Assembly (NCBI RefSeq): GCF_018614585.1
Contig: NZ_JAGGOI010000004.1
Location: 248,001 to 312,000, forward strand
From: Streptomyces sp. ISL-1
GTDB lineage: Bacteria; Actinomycetota; Actinomycetes; Streptomycetales; Streptomycetaceae
Length of the DNA: 64,000 nt
Direction of reading: 5' to 3'
Part shown: in pieces, positions 18,160 to 26,635 of the stretch
Numbering within the stretch: position 1 is the first letter of the stretch
How the letters are laid out: every line of letters starts with the position of its first letter
Program-made: the position numbers and the translations under genes
Notes under the pieces: generated by a model
Told to the model about the DNA's origin: nothing
What the model saw: only the letters and a program-made list of their open reading frames with translations
Databases searched by the model: none

Positions 18160-19436
18160 GAGGCCTCCTCGTCCAGGAGGGCGAACGAGGCGGTGAAGAA
18201 GTCGGGGCCGCCGAAGTTGCCGGACTTGAGCGTGATGTGGAGGGTGTCCCCGTCGGGAAGGGCCGCCGCGCACCATGGCACACCAGGGTCGATCTGCGGT
18301 CCGATCCGGAGCCCGGTGATGCCGAGCGCCTGGACGACCGCTCCCGAGGTCTCGCCGCCTGCGACGACGAGCCGGCGGACACCGCGCTCCACAAGCCCCT
18401 GTGCAACGCGGGCCAGGGTCCGCTCCACGAGTTCACCGGCCTCGGCGGCACCGAGCCGGCCCTGGACGCTCCGGACCGTGTCGGGTGCTTCGGTGGAGTA
18501 GATGAGGATCGGCCCGTCGGCCAGGTTCGACTCGGCGAAGGCCAGGGCCTGGCCGGCCACGTCCTCACCGGCCGCGATGTGCAGCGGGTCCACGCTGAAC
18601 GCGGGCCGGCCGCTGCGCAGGAACTCCTGAACCTGGCGGTTCGTGGCGACGGAGACCGATCCGGAGACGACGGCCATGTGGCCACCGGGTGGTGGCAGCT
18701 GTGCGGCGGCGCGGGACGGCGCAACCCCCCAGTTCGCGGGCAGGCCGATCGCCAGGCCCGAGCCGGCGGTCACCAGGGGCAGCCCCTGGACCGCAGCGCC
18801 AAGGCGCACAAGGTCGTCGTTGGAGACGGCGTCGGCAATGGCGATCCCGAAGCCTTCCTCGCGCAGGGCGTCGATGCGGGCCCGGATCGCCTCGGCGCCG
18901 CCGGCGACGACCGTGTGGTCGATGAGGCCGACCGCTCGCACGGTCTGGGCGCCGAGGACGGAGACCAGGTCGGGGTCGGTCATCGGCGTGAGCGGATGGT
19001 GGCGCATACCGCTCTCGCTGAGCAGTACGTCGCCGACGAAGAGATGGCCCTTGAAGACCGTGCGTTCGTTGTCGGGGAACGCCGGCGTCGCGATCGTGAA
19101 GTCGGTGCCCAGTGCGTCCATCAGGGCCTCGGTGACCGGCCCGATGTTGCCGGCCGGGGTCGAGTCGAAGGTGGAGCAGTACTTGAAGTAGATCTGCTCG
19201 GCACCCGCGGACCGCAACCAGGCGAGTGCCCGCAGCGACGCCTCGACGGCGTCGGCCGCCGGGACGGTCCGCGACTTGAGCGCGATGACGACGGCGTCCG
19301 CGTCCATCGCCAGGTCGGCGCCGGTCGGCGGCACATCGATCAGCTGGACCACGCGCATGCCCGCGCGCACCAGGTTGTTGGCCAGATCCGTGGCGCCGGT
19401 GAAGTCGTCAGCGATGCATCCGATTCGGATTCCCAT
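18156..19436 (-). CDS. otnK: 3-oxo-tetronate kinase (DUF1537 family)
   Basis: The 426-residue protein starts with the DUF1537 motif MGIRIGCIADDFTGATDLAN and shows YFKYCSTFDSTPAGNIG and FPDNERTVFKGHLFVG in the N-terminal sugar-binding half, and VVAGGETSGAVVQALGI in the nucleotide-binding half. OtnK phosphorylates 3-oxo-tetronate. It is 1 nt downstream of ltnD and overlaps otnC. The reading frame extends upstream to 19742, but that part lies inside ltnD and is not coding. Confidence 0.93.
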   Translation of the reverse strand: MGIRIGCIADDFTGATDLANNLVRAGMRVVQLIDVPPTGADLAMDADAVVIALKSRTVPAADAVEASLRALAWLRSAGAEQIYFKYCSTFDSTPAGNIGPVTEALMDALGTDFTIATPAFPDNERTVFKGHLFVGDVLLSESGMRHHPLTPMTDPDLVSVLGAQTVRAVGLIDHTVVAGGAEAIRARIDALREEGFGIAIADAVSNDDLVRLGAAVQGLPLVTAGSGLAIGLPANWGVAPSRAAAQLPPPGGHMAVVSGSVSVATNRQVQEFLRSGRPAFSVDPLHIAAGEDVAGQALAFAESNLADGPILIYSTEAPDTVRSVQGRLGAAEAGELVERTLARVAQGLVERGVRRLVVAGGETSGAVVQALGITGLRIGPQIDPGVPWCAAALPDGDTLHITLKSGNFGGPDFFTASFALLDEEAS

Positions 19437-19437
19437 G

Positions 19438-20355
19438 TCAGATCCCCGCCTGCTCGGGCAGGTCGATCCCCGGGAAGATCTTGATGACCGCGCTGTCGTC
19501 CTCGGCTCCCAGACCGGACGCCGATGCCTGGAGGAACATCTGGTGGGCGGTGGAGGCGAGAGGGAGCGGGAACCTCTCCGGCCGGGCGGAGTCGAGCACG
19601 AGCCCCAGGTCCTTGACGAAGATGTCGACCGCGGAGAGGGGCGTGTAGTCACCGGCGAGCACGTGGGCCATGCGGTTCTCGAACATCCACGAGTTACCGG
19701 CGCTGTGCGTGATGACTTCGTAGAGCGCCTCGGCCGGAACACCGGCCTTGATGCCCAGCGCCATCGCCTCGGCCGCCGCTGCGATGTGCACGCCCGCGAG
19801 CAGCTGGTTCACGATCTTGACCTTCGAGCCGAGTCCGGCGCGGTCTCCCAGGCGGTAGACCGTGCTGCTCATGTCCTCGAGCACCGGGTCGGCGACCGAG
19901 TAGGCCGCGGCGGAGCCCGACGTCATCATCGTGAGCTCGCCGGCCGCCGCACGCGCGGCGCCACCGGAGACGGGAGCGTCCAGGTAGAGCACGCCCTTCT
20001 CAGCCAGGCGCCCCTCGAGCTCGGCGGACCGGCCGGGGTCGACCGTGGAGCACATCACGAAGACGGCGCCCGGGCGGAGCCGGTCGGCCGCCCCGTCAGC
20101 GCCGAACAGCACCGCCTCGACCTGCGCCGCGTTGACCACCACGCCGACCAGGACGTCCACCGCGGCCGCCAGCTCGCCGGAGGAGGCGAACGCCGTCCCG
20201 CCTTCGCAGGCGAAGGCCGTGGCCACCTCCGGTCGCAGATCGTGGACGCCCACGTCGTAGCCCGCGTTCCGCAGGCTGCGGGCCATGCCGAGACCCATGG
20301 CCCCGAGTCCCACCACGCCCACGCGCGGCCGTGCCGGCCTGTCCTGCTCGTTCAT
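19438..20355 (-). CDS. ltnD: L-threonate dehydrogenase
   Basis: The 305-residue beta-hydroxyacid dehydrogenase has the N-terminal NAD motif VGVVGLGAMGLGMARSL, the substrate motif DAPVSGGAARAAAG and the catalytic-lysine segment GLGSKVKIVNQLLAG. LtnD oxidises L-threonate to 2-oxo-tetronate and heads the cluster. I prefer the second ATG (20355), which has GAGG 6 nt upstream; the ATG at 20361 would directly abut it. With denD present as well, the cluster can accept two tetronate stereoisomers. Confidence 0.9.
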   Translation of the reverse strand: MNEQDRPARPRVGVVGLGAMGLGMARSLRNAGYDVGVHDLRPEVATAFACEGGTAFASSGELAAAVDVLVGVVVNAAQVEAVLFGADGAADRLRPGAVFVMCSTVDPGRSAELEGRLAEKGVLYLDAPVSGGAARAAAGELTMMTSGSAAAYSVADPVLEDMSSTVYRLGDRAGLGSKVKIVNQLLAGVHIAAAAEAMALGIKAGVPAEALYEVITHSAGNSWMFENRMAHVLAGDYTPLSAVDIFVKDLGLVLDSARPERFPLPLASTAHQMFLQASASGLGAEDDSAVIKIFPGIDLPEQAGI

Positions 20356-20418
20356 GCCCATCCTCGTCTCGCTGTGCCGTCCGGGGCCGGGCCCGGCTCA
20401 CAATCCGTGCGGCGATCG

Positions 20419-20433
20419 GGTCATATGATGACC
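20419..20433. promoter_or_regulatory. Candidate GntR operator before ltnD
   Basis: GGTCAT-ATG-ATGACC is a perfect 6-bp inverted repeat with a 3-bp centre, 64 nt upstream of the ltnD start. Its position in the cluster promoter and FadR-like half-site spacing fit control by the GntR protein encoded at the far end. A weaker palindrome, CTGACAGGTCAG, lies at 17469-17480 before the MFS gene. Confidence 0.5.
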
Positions 20434-20533
20434 TGAGGAATGGGTGGAGGACCACTGTGCTGTTCGTCACATGCGGTAGTGGCCGAATCGGCGGATAGAC
20501 CGAGCCCCGCCGGGTAGCCCCGTAGCCCCGTCC

Positions 20534-20668
20534 GCCGGCGTCAAACCCCAGCAGCGCAGCCCACGTATCCGGGCCGACCGTGCTGTTCACGGCGGGCCGG
20601 TGGTTCTGCTGGAGGGTGTCGACCGCGGCCGACGTCCGTGCACGGAAGATCCCGTCGACATGGACCGA
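20534..20668 (-). pseudogene. Peptidoglycan-binding (PG_binding_1) domain fragment
   Basis: About 45 codons read VDGIFRARTSAAVDTLQQN followed by VNSTVGPDTWAALLGF. The paired motifs VDGIFxxxTxxAVxxLQ and VGPDTWAALL are diagnostic of PG_binding_1 repeats found in wall hydrolases. No start, signal peptide or catalytic domain is attached, and the frame then runs without coding bias into the ltnD promoter. It is a relic. Confidence 0.6.
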
Positions 20669-20691
20669 ATGAGTGCGTGGACCGCTGCACC

Positions 20692-21124
20692 GCCGCCGGA
20701 GACGATCCTCAGATTCCAGACCGGCAGGTCACGCCGCCGGATGCGGGAATCCACCGCGTGACCGAGCCCGAGCGGGTTCTGAAGTTCACCGCACGGGTGA
20801 CGGTCATCGCCGACCTCGACCTGACGACCGGTGGCGGCGGGGTACGTCTGCGGGCCAGCATGGACAACGTCCACGATCAGGGGCCCTGACTTAGTGACGC
20901 TCTACACCGCGAGGCTGTCCGGCTCGCTCACCGGCCTGGGCGGCGCACCACTCCCGGCGGTCCGCAGCGTCACGATCGCCCCGGACGCTCTCCCGCAGTG
21001 GCTCTCTCACCCGGGGGCGTCCACGCGAATCGTCGCGTTCGAAGACGTGACCGTTTCACAGGCCGGTCAGTTCGGCGGCGATCCGACCCTCGTCGGGCCG
21101 GACCTCCGCGCCGCGGACCGGTGA
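20692..21124 (+). pseudogene. Frameshifted remnant of an unknown protein
   Basis: One register reads IPDRQVTPPDAGIHRV... ARVTVIADLDLTTGGGGVRL and stops at 20889. The neighbouring register picks up at about 20886 with LVTLYTARLSGSLTGLGG and AFEDVTVSQAGQFGGD, ending at 21124. Both parts have protein-like composition while neither is a complete gene, suggesting one gene broken by a frameshift near 20886. I do not recognise the family. No other gene is visible in the 20356-21288 gap apart from the PG-binding fragment. Confidence 0.4.
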
Positions 21125-21288
21125 ACACCGCACACCGGTGCGTGCAGCTGCAACGTCCCGCGTTGCCATACCCCACAGACGCCTCCCGCACAGCTGTCGG
21201 GAAACTCGACACCTGTCCCGGACAGAAAGCAACAGCCCTGAAGCGCCCGCATCGCTCAGGAGACTCGCTGCAGAATCATCGGCTCCGG

Positions 21289-22254
21289 TCAACGCACCCG
21301 ACCCCGAGGCTTCAGCCGCGTCGCGGGCAGTTCCGGGGCCGGCAGCGGCACCCCGTCGTAGCCCTTCACTTCACCGAATCGGGAGCCGTCCAGCCACGCC
21401 GAACGGGCTTGTGCGATCTCCTCGTTGGAGCGGCCGATGAAGTTCCACCACATGACGATCTCCTCGTCGAAGGGCTCGCCGCCGAGGAGCAGCAGTCCTG
21501 CGTCGGATTCCGCCCGCAGCGGGAGTTCGCTACGGCCGCAGCCGAGGTAGAGCATCGAGCCGGGCAGTACGGGCACGCCGTCGACATGGCTCTCGCCGGA
21601 CATGGCGAGCACCGCGTACTCGAAGTCGGGGTCGAGCGGCAGGCTCGTCTCGGTCCCGCCGGCGAGCGCCAGATCGGCGCCGACGATCGGGGTGTATGTC
21701 GTCCCGGGCGAGGCGGCGCCGTCGAGGGCGCCGAGGATGACCGTGGCGGTCAGGCCGGGTGCGGTGACGGTCGGCAGCTCGGTGTGGTGCTGGAACTGTG
21801 GCTCGACGTCCCGGTGCGCGTCGGGGAGCGCGACCCATAGCTGGGCCCCGTGCAGGAAACGCGCGTGCGGCTTGGGGCTCTCCTCGGAGTGGCTGATCGC
21901 GCGTCCGGAAGTCATCAGGCCGAGTTCCCGAGGGCGGATGGTCGCCAGGCTGCCGGTGCTGTCGCGGTGCAGCACCTCACCGTCGTGCAGCCAGCTGACG
22001 GTCTGGAGGCCCATGTGCGGGTGGGGCGGGACCTGCATTCCGGGCTCGTCAGCGATGTCGTCGGGCCCGTAGTGATCGACGAAGGCCCAGGCGCCGACCA
22101 TACGGCGGCCGAGGTTGGGCAGCAGCCGGCGGACCTCGGTGGACTCGCCGAGCTGGACCCGGCGGGGGCTGAGAAGTTCACGGACGGGCTCGGCGACGAC
22201 GAAGCCACGACCGCCGCAGACTGAGAGGGCGGCCTGCCGATCGAGATTGCTCAT
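21289..22254 (-). CDS. Pirin-family bicupin protein
   Basis: The 321-residue protein is a pirin: RRMVGAWAFVDHYGPDD, then PPHPHMGLQTVSWLHDGEVLHRDS carrying the metal-ligand histidines, GLMTSGRAISHSEESP, and a C-terminal second cupin ending in MWWNFIGRSNEEIAQAR. Pirins bind iron and have been described as quercetinases or transcription cofactors; which applies here is unknown. It is divergent from the TPR gene, sharing a 149-bp intergenic promoter region. Confidence 0.92.
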   Translation of the reverse strand: MSNLDRQAALSVCGGRGFVVAEPVRELLSPRRVQLGESTEVRRLLPNLGRRMVGAWAFVDHYGPDDIADEPGMQVPPHPHMGLQTVSWLHDGEVLHRDSTGSLATIRPRELGLMTSGRAISHSEESPKPHARFLHGAQLWVALPDAHRDVEPQFQHHTELPTVTAPGLTATVILGALDGAASPGTTYTPIVGADLALAGGTETSLPLDPDFEYAVLAMSGESHVDGVPVLPGSMLYLGCGRSELPLRAESDAGLLLLGGEPFDEEIVMWWNFIGRSNEEIAQARSAWLDGSRFGEVKGYDGVPLPAPELPATRLKPRGRVR

Positions 22255-22403
22255 GGCGCTCAACCTATTCCCGTACGGGTGCGAGTCGGCAGCCCCCACG
22301 CCCCAGTAGAACCCCAGTACAACCCGGAGTAGTGGAATGTTCAACCATAATTGCGTGTTGACGGGGTGCACGCAGCAGGCCGAGTCCTTGAGGAGGAGGG
22401 CAA

Positions 22404-22793
22404 GTGAACGACACCTACTACGAGTTCGGCACCGCGGCCGACCGGTGGGACCGAGCGCAGATGTTCTTCGACGCCCAGGAGTACATGACAGCGGCCCGCA
22501 TTCTGGGTGGTCTCGTCGAAGAGGCGCCGGAGCAGATCGCGCCGCGTCTGCTGCTGGCCCGCGCCTACTACCACTCGGCTCGGCTGAGCAAGGCCGAGGC
22601 GGAGCTGCGCGCCGTGCTGGAGCTCAGCCCGGTGGAGCACTACGCGCGGCTGATGCTGGGCCGCACGCTGGAGAGGCAGGGACGGCCCGAGGACGCCGCG
22701 CCGCATCTGCGGATGGCTGCGGCGATGTCCGGGGATCTCCTCCCGGAAGGCATCCCGGCAGGCCGTCCGGAAGGCGTCCCCGGGAGGCAGTGA
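22404..22793 (+). CDS. Small tetratricopeptide-repeat protein
   Basis: The 129-residue soluble protein contains about three TPR-like helix pairs, seen in FFDAQEYMTAARILGGLVEE, LARAYYHSARLSKAEAEL and LMLGRTLERQGRPEDAAPHL. Such proteins mediate protein contacts; no partner is evident. It starts at GTG with GGAGGAGGG just upstream. The divergent partner is the pirin gene, a pairing that may reflect a shared stress function. Confidence 0.88.
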   Translation: MNDTYYEFGTAADRWDRAQMFFDAQEYMTAARILGGLVEEAPEQIAPRLLLARAYYHSARLSKAEAELRAVLELSPVEHYARLMLGRTLERQGRPEDAAPHLRMAAAMSGDLLPEGIPAGRPEGVPGRQ

Positions 22794-22799
22794 TCGCTA

Positions 22800-22838
22800 G
22801 TCGCTGACCGTCGGGCGAGCAGCCGGGCGGTCAGCGAC
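22800..22838 (+). terminator. Hairpin after the TPR gene
   Basis: GTCGCTGACCG (22800-22810) pairs with 22828-22838; partial pairing continues outward to about 22793 and 22848. It lies 7 nt after the TPR stop codon. Confidence 0.65.
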
Positions 22839-23004
22839 AGCGGTGATCGCCCGGATGGACAGGAAGCCGAGGAGCACGGTCACGCGGTCAGCCTGTCCCG
22901 CGGGCGATCATCGCGCCGCGACGGCCCCGGCGGCCCGAGGCCGAAAAGCGCTCATCCCGAAACAGACCTTGTCACGCCCGGAATTGGCGCGAACATAAAG
23001 AGGC

Positions 23005-24276
23005 ATGGCGATCGTTGTGCTGGTGGGGACTCTGGACACCAAGGGCGAGGAGTACGGCTGGCTGCGGGACCGGCTGCTGCGGTCGGGTGTTGATGTGGTG
23101 CTCATCGACGCCGGCGTCATCGGGGAGCCCCGCGAGCGGCCCGACATCACGCGCGAGGTGGTGGCCGAGGCCGCCGGCGCCGACCTGGGGCCGCTCCGGG
23201 AGCAGGGGGACCGCGGGGCCGCCGTGACCACCATGGCTCGCGGCGCGGCCGAGACCGTCCTTCGTCTCTACGCCGAGAACCGGCTGCACGGTGTGCTGGC
23301 CATCGGCGGCAGCGGTGGCACCTCGATCGCGACCAGTGCGATGCGGGCGCTCCCGCTGGGCGTACCGAAGCTGATGGTGTCCTCGATGGCCTCGGGCGAC
23401 GTCTCGCCGTACGTCGGCTCCGCCGACATCACGATGATGTACAGCGTCGTCGACATCGCCGGCATCAACACCGTCTCGGCACCGATCCTCGCCAACGCGG
23501 TGGACGCCATCGCCGCGATGGCCAAGTCATTCGCCACGACGTCACGAGCCGTGCGGCCGGCGGATCTCCGGGCGGGCGGCAGGCCACTGGTGGCCGCGAC
23601 GATGGCCGGCGTGACCACACCCGGCGTCGACGCCGCCCGCGAGCGGCTCACCCAACTCGGTTACGAGGTCCTGGTCTTCCACACCAGCGGCTCCGGCGGA
23701 CGGACCCTGGAGTCACTCTCCGAACAGGGACTGTTCGCCGGCGTCCTGGACCTGACGCTCAGTGAGCTCGCCGACGACCTAGTGGGTGGGATCCTGACCG
23801 CCGGACCCGACCGGCTACGGGCCGCCGGGCGCAGCGGCATACCGCAGGTGGTGAGCCTGGGCGCCCTGGACATGGTCAAGTTCGGGCCGCTCGACACACT
23901 CCCGGAGCGCTTCCGAGGCCGCCGAGTCCACGTGCACAACCCGTCCATCACCGTCATCCGCACCACCGCGGCGGAGTGCGCCGAGCTGGGCCGGAGCGTC
24001 GCCGAGAAGCTGCGGGCGGCCACCGGGCCGACGGCGGTGTGCCTGCCCCGGCGCGGGCTCTCCACGCTCGGCGGCCCGGGAGGCCCGTATCACGATCCGC
24101 ACGCCGACGCCGCGTTGTTCACCGCGCTCCGTGACGGGCTGCGGGGCAGCGCGACCGAACTTCTCGAATTCGACACCCACATCAACGATCCGGCATTCGG
24201 CCGGGCCGCGTCGGAAGAGCTGCACAGGATGATCACCGCGCACCGGGCCGGAGCGAGCGAGGACCGGGTCGCGTAA
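23005..24276 (+). CDS. Tm-1-like ATP-binding (UPF0261) protein
   Basis: The 423-residue protein matches the UPF0261/Tm-1-like family: MAIVVLVGTLDTKGEEYGWL at the N-terminus, GVLAIGGSGGTSIATSAMRA, PKLMVSSMASGDVSPYVGSAD and, in the second half, GYEVLVFHTSGSGGRTLESL and HNPSITVIRTT. The plant relative Tm-1 inhibits tobamovirus replication; in bacteria the family is linked to catabolic loci but no activity is certain. It stands alone between terminator hairpins. The start is the ATG with AAGAGG upstream. Confidence 0.9.
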   Translation: MAIVVLVGTLDTKGEEYGWLRDRLLRSGVDVVLIDAGVIGEPRERPDITREVVAEAAGADLGPLREQGDRGAAVTTMARGAAETVLRLYAENRLHGVLAIGGSGGTSIATSAMRALPLGVPKLMVSSMASGDVSPYVGSADITMMYSVVDIAGINTVSAPILANAVDAIAAMAKSFATTSRAVRPADLRAGGRPLVAATMAGVTTPGVDAARERLTQLGYEVLVFHTSGSGGRTLESLSEQGLFAGVLDLTLSELADDLVGGILTAGPDRLRAAGRSGIPQVVSLGALDMVKFGPLDTLPERFRGRRVHVHNPSITVIRTTAAECAELGRSVAEKLRAATGPTAVCLPRRGLSTLGGPGGPYHDPHADAALFTALRDGLRGSATELLEFDTHINDPAFGRAASEELHRMITAHRAGASEDRVA

Positions 24277-24310
24277 TCGGGTAGCGGGACCCGCCGGGCC
24301 GGTAGCGGGA

Positions 24311-24337
24311 CGCGGGCCGGGCCGCCGGTGGCCCGCG
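24311..24337 (+). terminator. Hairpin after the UPF0261 gene
   Basis: CGCGGGCC (24311-24318) pairs with GGCCCGCG (24330-24337) around an 11-nt loop, 34 nt after the stop codon. Confidence 0.5.
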
Positions 24338-24448
24338 CATGACGGATCCGCCACTACCGCGATCAGCTCGATTCCACCACAAAGAGTGCTCTATCGGCAC
24401 ATCGTCGTAATCTGGTACTACTCACCCTCCGCGAGCCTGGGGGAGATC

Positions 24449-25591
24449 ATGGAACTTGATTTTCTCAAGCCGCTCTTCGACCGTCCCGGCCCCTGGGCCT
24501 CTGCGTACATCGACACCACGCGTGCGACCGAGGACGCCCCGAGGCTGCAGAAGCTCCGTGAGCGTTCCGTCGCGTCGCAGCTCGTCGACGCGGGTGCCGA
24601 CGCCTACACCATCACGGCGCTGATGGACAGGCTCAGCCACGAGCCGGTCTCCGGGGCACCACCGGGCCGGGCGGTCTTCGCCGCGGGCGCCGAGATCGCG
24701 CTCGATGTACCGCTCGCGGTGACCCCGCCCAGGATCGAGGCGACTTGGTCGGTCCTGCCGCACGTCGCGCCGCTGGCCGGCCTGCGGGGCGACGAGCCGT
24801 CGTGCCTGGTGGCGTACATCGACCGCACCGGCGCCGATCTGGAGCTGCGTGACACGCACCGCCGCGAGAACGTGGGGCAGGCGAACGGCAAGGAGGGCCA
24901 GGGCCGAGGACGGCGCAGCGTCCCCACCGGCGAGTGGCACTACCGGAACAAGGTCGAGAACAACTGGAACGAGACCGCCGACGCCATCGCGGACGAGCTC
25001 ATCAGGCAGTGGCCCGGGAGCGGCGCACAGTTGCTGATCCTGACCGGCGACTCCCGCGAGCGCAGGGCGGTGTACAACCGGCTGCCAGAGCGCATCCGGG
25101 CCGTGACCGTCGAGACCGGGAACGGCAGCAGGTCCCCCGGCGCCTCGAAGAGCGTGCTCGACCGGCAGATCGCCCATGCCTGCGAGGAGTACACGCGCGA
25201 CCGGCTCCAGAGCGCCCTCGAGCGCTTCCGCATCGGACGCGGCAGGCCGGGCGAGCACCGCGCGGCCCCTGTGGACACCGGTCACGGAGAAGCCGCTGAA
25301 GGGGTACCCGCCGTCGTGGACGCTGCCCGGAGCCACCAGGTGGCCACGCTGCTGCTCGCTCAGGACGCGTCCGACGCGGGCCGCGACGTGTGGATCGGCC
25401 CCGGCGTCGACGACGTCGCGGTGCAGCGCGGCCAGGCGCGGGCGATGGGCGTCGCCAAGCCCGTACTGGCACGTGCGGACGACGCCCTGCTGCGGTCCGC
25501 CGCGGCCGCGGACGCCGAGGTGCTGCTGGTCCCCCAGGGCATGCAGGGCCCGGCGGGCGGGCTGGGGGCGGTGCTGCGCTGGAGCCTCTGA
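24449..25591 (+). CDS. Vms1/Rv2629-family (baeRF-type) protein
   Basis: The 380-residue protein resembles the actinobacterial Rv2629/Vms1-like group of bacterial archaeo-eukaryotic release-factor homologues: MELDFLKPLFDRPGPWASAY, VAYIDRTGADLELRD, GEWHYRNKVENNWNETADAIAD and a C-terminal VATLLLAQDASDAGRDVWIG. Relatives are implicated in ribosome rescue or stress and dormancy; catalysis here is not established. The ATG at 24449 follows GGGGGAG; the longer reading from 24386 encodes hydrophobic junk over the probable promoter. Confidence 0.85.
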   Translation: MELDFLKPLFDRPGPWASAYIDTTRATEDAPRLQKLRERSVASQLVDAGADAYTITALMDRLSHEPVSGAPPGRAVFAAGAEIALDVPLAVTPPRIEATWSVLPHVAPLAGLRGDEPSCLVAYIDRTGADLELRDTHRRENVGQANGKEGQGRGRRSVPTGEWHYRNKVENNWNETADAIADELIRQWPGSGAQLLILTGDSRERRAVYNRLPERIRAVTVETGNGSRSPGASKSVLDRQIAHACEEYTRDRLQSALERFRIGRGRPGEHRAAPVDTGHGEAAEGVPAVVDAARSHQVATLLLAQDASDAGRDVWIGPGVDDVAVQRGQARAMGVAKPVLARADDALLRSAAAADAEVLLVPQGMQGPAGGLGAVLRWSL

Positions 25592-25709
25592 GGTGACCGG
25601 CCGCACGGGATCCCGGACCGAGGAGCCTGCGTCGCACGCTCGGCGGGCGGGTCGGCGGACGGCTGGCTAGCGTGGCAAGGGGTCCACCCACCGAGCGGGA
25701 GGCAGAGTC

Positions 25710-26510
25710 ATGGCCGTACATCCTGAGGGCATGCCGTGCTGGGCCGACGCGATGTTCACCGACGTGGAGGGCGCGAAGAGCTTCTACGGTGACGTGCTGG
25801 GCTGGACCTTCGGCGAGGCTTCGTCGGAGTACGGCAACTACACACAGGCGTACGTGAACGGCAAGGCGGTCGCCGCCGTCGTGCCCCCGATGCCGGGCCA
25901 GGAAGGCCAGTCGGCGTGGTGTCTGTATCTGGCCTCGCCGGACGTCGCCGCCACCGCCGCGAAAATCCGTGACAACGGGGGCGAGCTGCTGATGGAGCCG
26001 ATGCAGGTCGGCGAGTTCGGGTCGATGCTGCTCGCCCGCGATCCGAGCGGTGTCGTCTTCGGGGTCTGGCAGGCGGGCAAGCACGAGGGCTTCGAGGCGA
26101 AGGCCATACCGGGAGCGTATGTCTGGGGTGAGGTCTTCACCCGGGAGCCCGAGAAGTCGGACGCCTTCTTCCCCGCCGTCTTCCCGTACAAGGTGCAGCG
26201 GGTGGAGGACGACGCGATCGACTTCAAGCTCTTCACCCTCGGTGACTCCGCGGTCCTGGGGCGCATGAAGATGAGCGACGCCGACTTTCCGCCCGAGGTG
26301 CCCCCGTTCCTCAATGTGTACTTCGGCGTCGAGAACTGCGACGCGGCGGTGGCGAGGACGACCGAGCGCGGCGGGGTACTGCGGTTCGGGCCGATGGACA
26401 GCCCGTTCGGCCGGTTCGCGGCGCTGAGCGATCCTCAGGGTGCGACGTTCTCCGTGATCGACCTCAACGCGGCCAAGGGAGACATGCCCAAGATGTCCGA
26501 CGCGTCCTGA
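25710..26510 (+). CDS. Two-domain VOC (glyoxalase/dioxygenase fold) protein
   Basis: The 266-residue protein consists of two tandem VOC modules, each with a start such as PCWADAMFTDVEGAKSFYGDVLGW or YVWGEVFTREPEKSDAFFPA and a closing strand such as MLLARDPSGVVFGVWQ or ALSDPQGATFSVID. It belongs to the group of about 260 residues common in actinomycetes and often annotated as a glyoxalase or hydroxylase. The substrate is unknown. A bidirectional hairpin follows. Confidence 0.9.
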   Translation: MAVHPEGMPCWADAMFTDVEGAKSFYGDVLGWTFGEASSEYGNYTQAYVNGKAVAAVVPPMPGQEGQSAWCLYLASPDVAATAAKIRDNGGELLMEPMQVGEFGSMLLARDPSGVVFGVWQAGKHEGFEAKAIPGAYVWGEVFTREPEKSDAFFPAVFPYKVQRVEDDAIDFKLFTLGDSAVLGRMKMSDADFPPEVPPFLNVYFGVENCDAAVARTTERGGVLRFGPMDSPFGRFAALSDPQGATFSVIDLNAAKGDMPKMSDAS

Positions 26511-26551
26511 GCCGTCCCAGTCCCCGCCTCCGTACCGGACCGACAAAGCGA

Positions 26552-26586
26552 AGCCGGTCTGCACGTGTTGCACGTGCAGACCGGCT
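26552..26586. terminator. Perfect 16-bp bidirectional terminator hairpin
   Basis: AGCCGGTCTGCACGTG (26552-26567) is perfectly complementary to 26571-26586 with a TTG loop. It separates the convergent VOC and oxidoreductase genes. Confidence 0.85.
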
Positions 26587-26635
26587 GATGCATCGTCAGG
26601 AGTGTTGGGTACTCCGGGCATTTACGGTTGGTGAC

